From: Mesorhizobium sp. CA8
GTDB lineage: Bacteria > Pseudomonadota > Alphaproteobacteria > Rhizobiales > Rhizobiaceae
DNA length: 64,000 nt
Direction of reading: 5' to 3'
NCBI RefSeq assembly: GCF_020164955.1
Contig: NZ_JAIUHG010000008.1
Span: 124,001 to 188,000, forward strand
A program made the translations under genes and the position numbers. The notes beneath the pieces were generated by a model that worked only from the letters and a program-made list of their open reading frames with translations, did not search any database and had not been told where the DNA came from. Of the stretch, positions 59,408-64,000 are shown piece after piece (the first letter of the stretch is position 1; each line of letters begins with the position of its first letter).

Positions 59408-59638
59408 ATGGATAATTTCGAACTCATCGATCTTCTGTGCGTCATCGACGCTTGCGCGAGCGACCGTTTGGCGGGGCGTGTCGTGCCGATGTCGAAGGCA
59501 GTCGAGGAGTTGCGCGTCCTGACGGGCGATTTCGTCTCGTCGGATGAGGACGCGACCAACGCCTTGACGCAGGTCGCGCTCGAGCGCGGCTGCGCGGTGC
59601 TCTTCGACGAGCAAGCCGGCGCGGATATCGTAGCCTAG
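59408..59638 (+). CDS. Small hypothetical protein
   Basis: 76 residues from the ATG at 59408, with GGAGG five bases upstream, a strong ribosome site. It contains MDNFELIDLLCVIDACASDR and AVEELRVLTGDFVSSDEDAT, mostly helical and acidic. The frame is open upstream to 59375 with an alternative ATG. No family recognised, and no membrane or signal features. Confidence 0.55.
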   Translation: MDNFELIDLLCVIDACASDRLAGRVVPMSKAVEELRVLTGDFVSSDEDATNALTQVALERGCAVLFDEQAGADIVA

Positions 59639-59671
59639 GCGTAATCTCCTCCTGGAGGAGGAGACTGGTAC

Positions 59672-60889
59672 TCATTTCGCCAAGGTGATCATCCGGCCCG
59701 CATACGCCGCTCGGCCCCCGAGTTCGGCCGTGCAATCCGACTTTACGGCCGAGTTCCCTATCATCGCCACAGTATCGCCGACCAGCCGCAGGCAACTGCC
59801 CTGGGCGTTCATGTCCGAATTTCCGGTGTAGGTGATGGCGGCGTCGGGGGCGTAGATGAAACCGCTGACCACCGATCCGGATCCGCCGTTGAGCGTCAGC
59901 GCCTGGGTGTTGCCACGGGCCTGGAAGATGGTGATGCCGGCGTAAGGGCCGCTCGTCGGCGGCGAGAGGTTCACCTGCTCGTTGGCGTTGATGATAAGCT
60001 GCGAGTTCTCCATCAGGAAGATCGTCACGCCCTGGCCGCTCAGGCTGCCGTTGCCGCCCGGCTTTATGGTGACGTTGCGCATGATGTAGGTGCCCGGATT
60101 GAGGGTGATCTTTCCCGACAAGCTCTTGTCGCAATAGGTGCCCGGCGAGAGCGTCACCGCTTTGCCATTGGGCATCGGCAGGCAGAGCGTGTAGGCAGGC
60201 GGAACGACATCGGCCAGCGGATCGAACGAAGCATACTGGTTCTCCTGCGGCGCGCCGCAGGAAAGCGTGGCGTTCGGCGGAGTCAGCCCTTGCGTGCCGC
60301 CGACCGTCGAGACGCAGCCGGCGCTGACGATCGCCGAACCGCCGCGATTGACGGCGTCGGGCGCGTCCGAATTGGCCGCGATCACGCAGCCGGTCATCGT
60401 CACATTGGTCGAGCCCTGCAGGTTGACTGCGCCGTCGGCATGCTGATCGAGCGCGAGCACGCAGGCTTGCGCGCCGGGTTTGAGCTTGACCGAGGCGGTG
60501 CGCGTCGCCTGCCAGGCCGGCATGCCGCTGATGAAGGCCGGCCGGCTGATGCTCGACGACAGCGAAATGAAATAGGCGCCCGGATCGCGGCTTGCACTGG
60601 CCTGGAAGGCGGCGAGGCTGCCCGATAATTCCCGCGCGTCGCCCGCGCTCATATTGGCGGCGAAGAAGGTCTGGCCGAGTTGCTGCACGTCGCTTGCCGA
60701 CATGCTCGGCAGGTATTTCGTGCCGATCGCCAAGCCAGCCGCGTCCAGCGAATTCTGCAACTGCGCGGCGTCGTCGCTCGTGCCTATCAGATCGACGGAT
60801 GCCGCCACGCCAAGCATAAGCGGCACCATGGCGACTGCGGTCGCAATCGCAAAATTGCCGCGCCTCGATGCCAAAAAACGTCCCAACAT
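59672..60889 (-). CDS. TadG-like pilus assembly-related protein with beta-helix-like C-terminus
   Basis: 405 residues from the ATG at 60889, preceded by GAGGATGGG. The N-terminus is pseudopilin-like: ASRRGNFAIATAVAMVPLML, a charged stretch and then a membrane helix. The second half has the repeated pattern of GTYCDKSLSGKITLNPGTYI, SGQGVTIFLMENSQLIINAN and SPPTSGPYAGITIFQARG, resembling a right-handed beta-helix, with several cysteines. It may be exported and anchored in the envelope. A paralogue lies divergently at 61168. Confidence 0.65.
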   Translation of the reverse strand: MLGRFLASRRGNFAIATAVAMVPLMLGVAASVDLIGTSDDAAQLQNSLDAAGLAIGTKYLPSMSASDVQQLGQTFFAANMSAGDARELSGSLAAFQASASRDPGAYFISLSSSISRPAFISGMPAWQATRTASVKLKPGAQACVLALDQHADGAVNLQGSTNVTMTGCVIAANSDAPDAVNRGGSAIVSAGCVSTVGGTQGLTPPNATLSCGAPQENQYASFDPLADVVPPAYTLCLPMPNGKAVTLSPGTYCDKSLSGKITLNPGTYIMRNVTIKPGGNGSLSGQGVTIFLMENSQLIINANEQVNLSPPTSGPYAGITIFQARGNTQALTLNGGSGSVVSGFIYAPDAAITYTGNSDMNAQGSCLRLVGDTVAMIGNSAVKSDCTAELGGRAAYAGRMITLAK

Positions 60890-61167
60890 GAGCCCATCCT
60901 CGCAGACCTGCGAGATGTGATATGCGCGCCTTCTCAACGAGCGATTTGCAAAAAGGATAAAATGCGAGAAATGCTAAAATAGCATAACTTCCCGATGCTT
61001 AGCCTTAAGTCCTACGGGCATTAGGCCTTAGGTCTTAGTCGGTGCGGCGCAAGATAGGGACAGCGGCACGCTGGGGTCCCACCGGCGCAAATCGAGCGAA
61101 ATAATTAGGCATTCGTTCATATCGCAATGATGACGTGACGGCTGGGATAGCTTGGGCACGCTCGGCC

Positions 61168-62418
61168 ATGGCCTTTTTGGCACGTTTCTTCGGACCTTTT
61201 TTTTCTCGACTTCTTTTTCGACGCTTTTGCGAAGGCAAGGGCGGCAATGTCGCGACCATCTTCGCGCTAACCCTGCCGGTCGTCGTCGGCGGCGCGGGGC
61301 TCGGCGTCGAGACCTCCTACTGGTATTATTCGAGCCTGAAGCTGCAGGCGATCGCCGACGCCGCCGCCTATGCCGGCGCGTTGGAGAAGATAGCCGGGTC
61401 CGACACCGCAGCGATTACGGCGGCAGCCACGGCATCGGCCGCCTCGAATGGCCTGGGTGCTGGCACCATCGTCGTCAACACCCCGCCGGCGTCGGGACCG
61501 AACACGGCCAAGAAGGCGGTGGAGGTCATCCTCAACCAGGATCTCGACCGGATATTCACCTCCATCTTCACGCAGACAAAGGTGCCGGAGCGGGCGAGGG
61601 CGGTGGCGCTGATCACCGATGCCTCCAAAGCTTGCATCGAAGCGCTCAATCCCTCGGCCTCCCAGGCAGCACTTTTCTCGGGCAGCACCAGCGTCAAACT
61701 GACCGGCTGCGTCATCATGGCGAATTCGATCGCCAACGACGCCATCAAGGTTCAGGGATCGGCGAGTCTTCAGGCTGATTGCCTAATCTCGGGGGGAGGC
61801 GTCGTGCTGAACAATCCGGTGCCGATGGTCTGCAAGACCCCGATTACCCACGCGCTGCCGGCGGCCGACCCGTTCGCCAGCTTGCCGGCCCCCGCGACCT
61901 CGAACCCATGCCAGAAGATCAATGGCAACAAGACGACGCAGACGATCCAGCCAGGGACCTACTGCAGCGGCATGAGTCTCAACGGCAATATCACGCTTTC
62001 TCCCGGCGTCTATGTCGTCCAGGGCGATTTGAAGATCAATGCGGGTGCCGTCATCCAAGGCAGCGACGTAACGATCTACATGGCCGGCAGCAACACTGTC
62101 AGTATGAACGGCAACGCCACCGTGACGCTGGCCGCCCCCACCACGGGCACCTATTCCGGCGTGCTGTTCTACGGCGACCGGACCGGGACGGCGGCGCAAA
62201 GCACTTTCAACGGCACCGCGACCTCGCTTTTGACCGGCGCGATCTATTTTCCCAGGCAGCAGGTCAATTATCTCGGCAATTTTTCGGGTAAGAACGGCTG
62301 CACCCAGATCGTTGCCGATACCATCCAGTGGTCGGGCAATTCGACTATCAACCAGGACTGCTCGACCCTTGGGATGAAGGACATCCCGGCCGCCCAGTCA
62401 GTCGCGGTGGTCGAGTGA
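61168..62418 (+). CDS. TadG-like pilus assembly-related protein, paralogue
   Basis: 416 residues from the ATG at 61168 (a GTG at 61135 is an alternative). Its layout matches the divergent protein at 59672: a basic start, a membrane segment (GGNVATIFALTLPVVVGGAG), then a long Thr/Ser/Asn-rich part with GTYCSGMSLNGNITLSPGVY, QGSDVTIYMAGSNTVSMNGN and PTTGTYSGVLFYGDRTG. Cysteines lie at matching places. The gene is followed by two TadE-like genes, each coupled. It is likely part of a Tad-like secretion or adhesion system whose core genes lie elsewhere. Confidence 0.65.
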   Translation: MAFLARFFGPFFSRLLFRRFCEGKGGNVATIFALTLPVVVGGAGLGVETSYWYYSSLKLQAIADAAAYAGALEKIAGSDTAAITAAATASAASNGLGAGTIVVNTPPASGPNTAKKAVEVILNQDLDRIFTSIFTQTKVPERARAVALITDASKACIEALNPSASQAALFSGSTSVKLTGCVIMANSIANDAIKVQGSASLQADCLISGGGVVLNNPVPMVCKTPITHALPAADPFASLPAPATSNPCQKINGNKTTQTIQPGTYCSGMSLNGNITLSPGVYVVQGDLKINAGAVIQGSDVTIYMAGSNTVSMNGNATVTLAAPTTGTYSGVLFYGDRTGTAAQSTFNGTATSLLTGAIYFPRQQVNYLGNFSGKNGCTQIVADTIQWSGNSTINQDCSTLGMKDIPAAQSVAVVE

Positions 62419-62864
62419 AGTCCGCTGCCCGTCGATTGATGCCGGCCATTCGCGATGAAGCGGGCATCGCCGCGGTGGAACTCGCGTTTGTCTTGCCCGT
62501 CCTATGTGCGGCGTTGCTCGGAATCATGGACGGTTGGTCCTATGTCACGGGTTCGCTGTCGATGCGCGCCGGCGTGAAAACGGCGGCCAACCTCGTGATG
62601 GCTGGCTCCGCTGACGATAGCGCGATCCAGGCTGCCGCCCTGGCCAGCTGGGAAAACAAGCCTTCCGACGCGCAAGTCGCGATTAGCCGCATCTACCAAT
62701 GTGGAACCACCATAGTCGATGCTTCGACCTTATGCAGCGGGCCGAAAGCGCCATCCGTCTATGTCCAGATCCAGGCATCTGGCACCTGGATTCCGCCCTT
62801 CACCTTCGGCCCCTATCCGGACAACACCGCTCTCGGTCTGCTGCAGGTGATCCGTGTTCGCTAA
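62415..62864 (+). CDS. TadE-like pilus assembly-related protein
   Basis: 149 residues from a GTG at 62415, which overlaps the previous stop (GTGA), so translation is coupled. The N-terminus has [20 protein letters not shown], the TadE pseudopilin pattern with the conserved Glu inside a hydrophobic helix. Two cysteines occur in the C-terminal half. Minor pilins of this kind assemble with Flp pili. It also overlaps the next gene by 11 bases. Confidence 0.75.
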   Translation: MKSAARRLMPAIRDEAGIAAVELAFVLPVLCAALLGIMDGWSYVTGSLSMRAGVKTAANLVMAGSADDSAIQAAALASWENKPSDAQVAISRIYQCGTTIVDASTLCSGPKAPSVYVQIQASGTWIPPFTFGPYPDNTALGLLQVIRVR

Positions 62865-63279
62865 AGGAAGATCCGGGGTATTTGAGCTTAGGGCATTTGG
62901 GGCCAATGTCTCGGGCGGCGCCGGTCTCGAATTCGCGCTGGTCTTGCCTTTTCTCATCATGCTCCTGTTCGGCATCTTCGCCTTTGGCTGGTCGATGAAC
63001 AGCATATCCAGCGTGCGTTACGCGCTCGAAGCCTCGGCGCGCTCCCTGCAGCTCAACAACACGCTGACGCAGGCGGACATCCAGGCGGTCGCAACGCAGA
63101 AGCTGCAGGCGCTGGGCCTGCAGAATGTGAATGTCACAATCACCACCGACCCGGCGAGCGGTGGCTTTCGCATGGCGCATGTCAACGCCAGCTATGCTTT
63201 CGTCATCAGCTTCCCCTATTTCAGCAATTTCCCGATCAGCTACACGACCTCGGTGACCGTGCCGCTGGTCGGCGGTTAG
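62854..63279 (+). CDS. TadE-like pilus assembly-related protein (second)
   Basis: 141 residues, starting at a GTG at 62854 within the end of the previous gene. The pseudopilin segment is [20 protein letters not shown], with the conserved Glu. The remainder is a periplasmic-type soluble part with repeated sheet and helix. It ends without cysteines. The three genes 61168, 62415 and 62854 form one overlapping unit. Confidence 0.75.
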   Translation: MFAKGRSGVFELRAFGANVSGGAGLEFALVLPFLIMLLFGIFAFGWSMNSISSVRYALEASARSLQLNNTLTQADIQAVATQKLQALGLQNVNVTITTDPASGGFRMAHVNASYAFVISFPYFSNFPISYTTSVTVPLVGG

Positions 63280-63380
63280 GTAGTGCTCGTGCCACCACCC
63301 TCAATGGCAACCGCGTGCCAAAAAGCTCGTGCGCATCATGACGACAACGAGAACGTTGATCCCGACATGACCGTTCGGGG

Positions 63381-63671
63381 CTAGCAGCCTTGCATTGTCG
63401 TTTTCATCTGGCCGGGAGCGTTCGACTTGGCGCTGGTGTCCTGCTGGCCGGGCGCTGACTGCTTTGCGCTGCCGGCCTGCTGCCCAGGCGCGCAATCCTT
63501 CGCGGAATTCGAGTTGGTCGAATTCGTCGTGGTCTGGTCCGTGTCCTGGCTGCTGGGCATCGTCGTGGTGGTCGAAGACGATGACGAGGTGCCCGACGAT
63601 GTGCCCGATTGGGCCGTGGCCAGACCACAGGACAAAGCAACAAAGGCGGCAGTGAGAAGAATTCGGTTCAT
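63381..63671 (-). CDS. Small exported Ser/Thr-rich protein with APGQ repeats
   Basis: 96 residues. A signal peptide (RILLTAAFVALSCGLATA) is followed by a long Ser/Thr/Gln/Asp-rich stretch. Three units follow at the end: CAPGQQAGSAK, QSAPGQQDTSAK and SNAPGQM, then a final Cys. It is probably an exported, flexible protein. No family recognised. The start at 63671 is the first ATG of the signal peptide; the ribosome site reads AAAAGGACAGT. Confidence 0.55.
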   Translation of the reverse strand: MNRILLTAAFVALSCGLATAQSGTSSGTSSSSSTTTTMPSSQDTDQTTTNSTNSNSAKDCAPGQQAGSAKQSAPGQQDTSAKSNAPGQMKTTMQGC

Positions 63672-64000
63672 GGTGACTGTCCTTTTTAGGCTCTGTCCCT
63701 TCGCATGTTTAACCTTGACCTCCCGACAGGGTTCCGATGGTCCACATATTCCCGATTGCGGGCGATTTTCGCGGCCGCATGACCTCTGGGACCATGGTCT
63801 GGCGCGACAAGGGCCCTCATTGTTCCAAACGGCCCTACCAGGTTCGGCCCTTTGTGTTTTCCTTAAATTTCAGTGGGTTAAAGGGAATTTTCGCGAGAGT
63901 TGCCGGTCGGCGGCTGCCATGCTCTCATTTCGCGACCGCAATTGCTTAAAGTTTATCCGACGCCATTAGGAAATTCTCATAAGAGGCTGTCTAGCGGTTG
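63672..64000. other. Right-edge region without a recognised gene
   Basis: The final 329 bases hold the promoter of the APGQ repeat gene. Short open frames occur on the plus strand, for example at 63737-63949, but they have no recognisable family or signal. A gene may start beyond the edge. Confidence 0.4.

Overview
The window looks like a chromosomal segment of a rhizobial alphaproteobacterium, most likely Mesorhizobium or a close relative. The base composition is GC-rich. It holds several small-protein families that are abundant in rhizobia (DUF982, DUF768, DUF6894, DUF1127, DUF2934), rhizobial intergenic palindromes, and an exopolysaccharide-type secreted glycanase next to a PrsDE-like type I exporter. 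No rRNA, tRNA, CRISPR array, phage or complete insertion sequence was seen. The genus call is inference from gene content.

Layout. (1) 1-5.7 kb: the start of an L,D-transpeptidase gene, many small conserved genes, a frameshifted cardiolipin synthase-like gene, and a scar made of two 55-bp direct repeats with the tails of a lysR gene and an SDR gene. (2) 5.7-11.7 kb: a sugar-amino acid (Amadori compound or opine) catabolic locus. It has a GntR/HutC regulator, an SIS-domain deglycase, a PfkB kinase interrupted by a stop codon, an amino-acid ABC permease, an FAD amine oxidase and a periplasmic binding protein. TTGTCnnACAA operator-like palindromes precede all three transcription units. (3) 11.8-22.2 kb: mixed housekeeping genes, including a 3-methyladenine glycosylase, an M20 amidohydrolase, a GGDEF-EAL protein and an SbmA-like ABC exporter. 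(4) 22.3-27.1 kb: a second cluster of small genes, with a candidate RiPP precursor (29 aa) followed by a strong terminator. (5) 27.1-31.1 kb: a three-subunit molybdenum hydroxylase operon with a MoaD-like gene beside it. (6) 31.6-39.1 kb: a VanZ-like gene, a GlxA-type AraC regulator, a glycine-rich secreted protein, a coiled-coil membrane protein, a class III aminotransferase with an FAD oxidoreductase, and an EamA transporter. (7) 39.3-44.4 kb: a SARP-like DNA-binding domain fused to an alpha/beta hydrolase, convergent with a tightly coupled OsmC / FMO / FAD monooxygenase / MaoC operon. (8) 45.5-49.6 kb: a polyamine/opine-type ABC transporter with overlapping genes, and a broken RidA gene. 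(9) 50-54.6 kb: type I secretion adaptor and ABC protein with an RTX-GH16 glycanase. (10) 54.9-64 kb: an SRPBCC protein, an atypical SDR, DNA polymerase IV, a cupin, and a Tad-like cluster of two divergent pseudopilin-anchored, beta-helix-like proteins plus two TadE-like proteins.

The sequence carries at least four genes that a one- or two-base change would restore (near 3610, 4500, 23816 and 49695) and one in-frame stop in a kinase (8188). Either this stretch is decaying or the assembly has residual indels. Raw reads would decide. The most interesting candidates are the GntR-controlled Amadori/opine locus, the RiPP precursor, the SARP-hydrolase with its convergent operon, and the divergent Tad-like pair.
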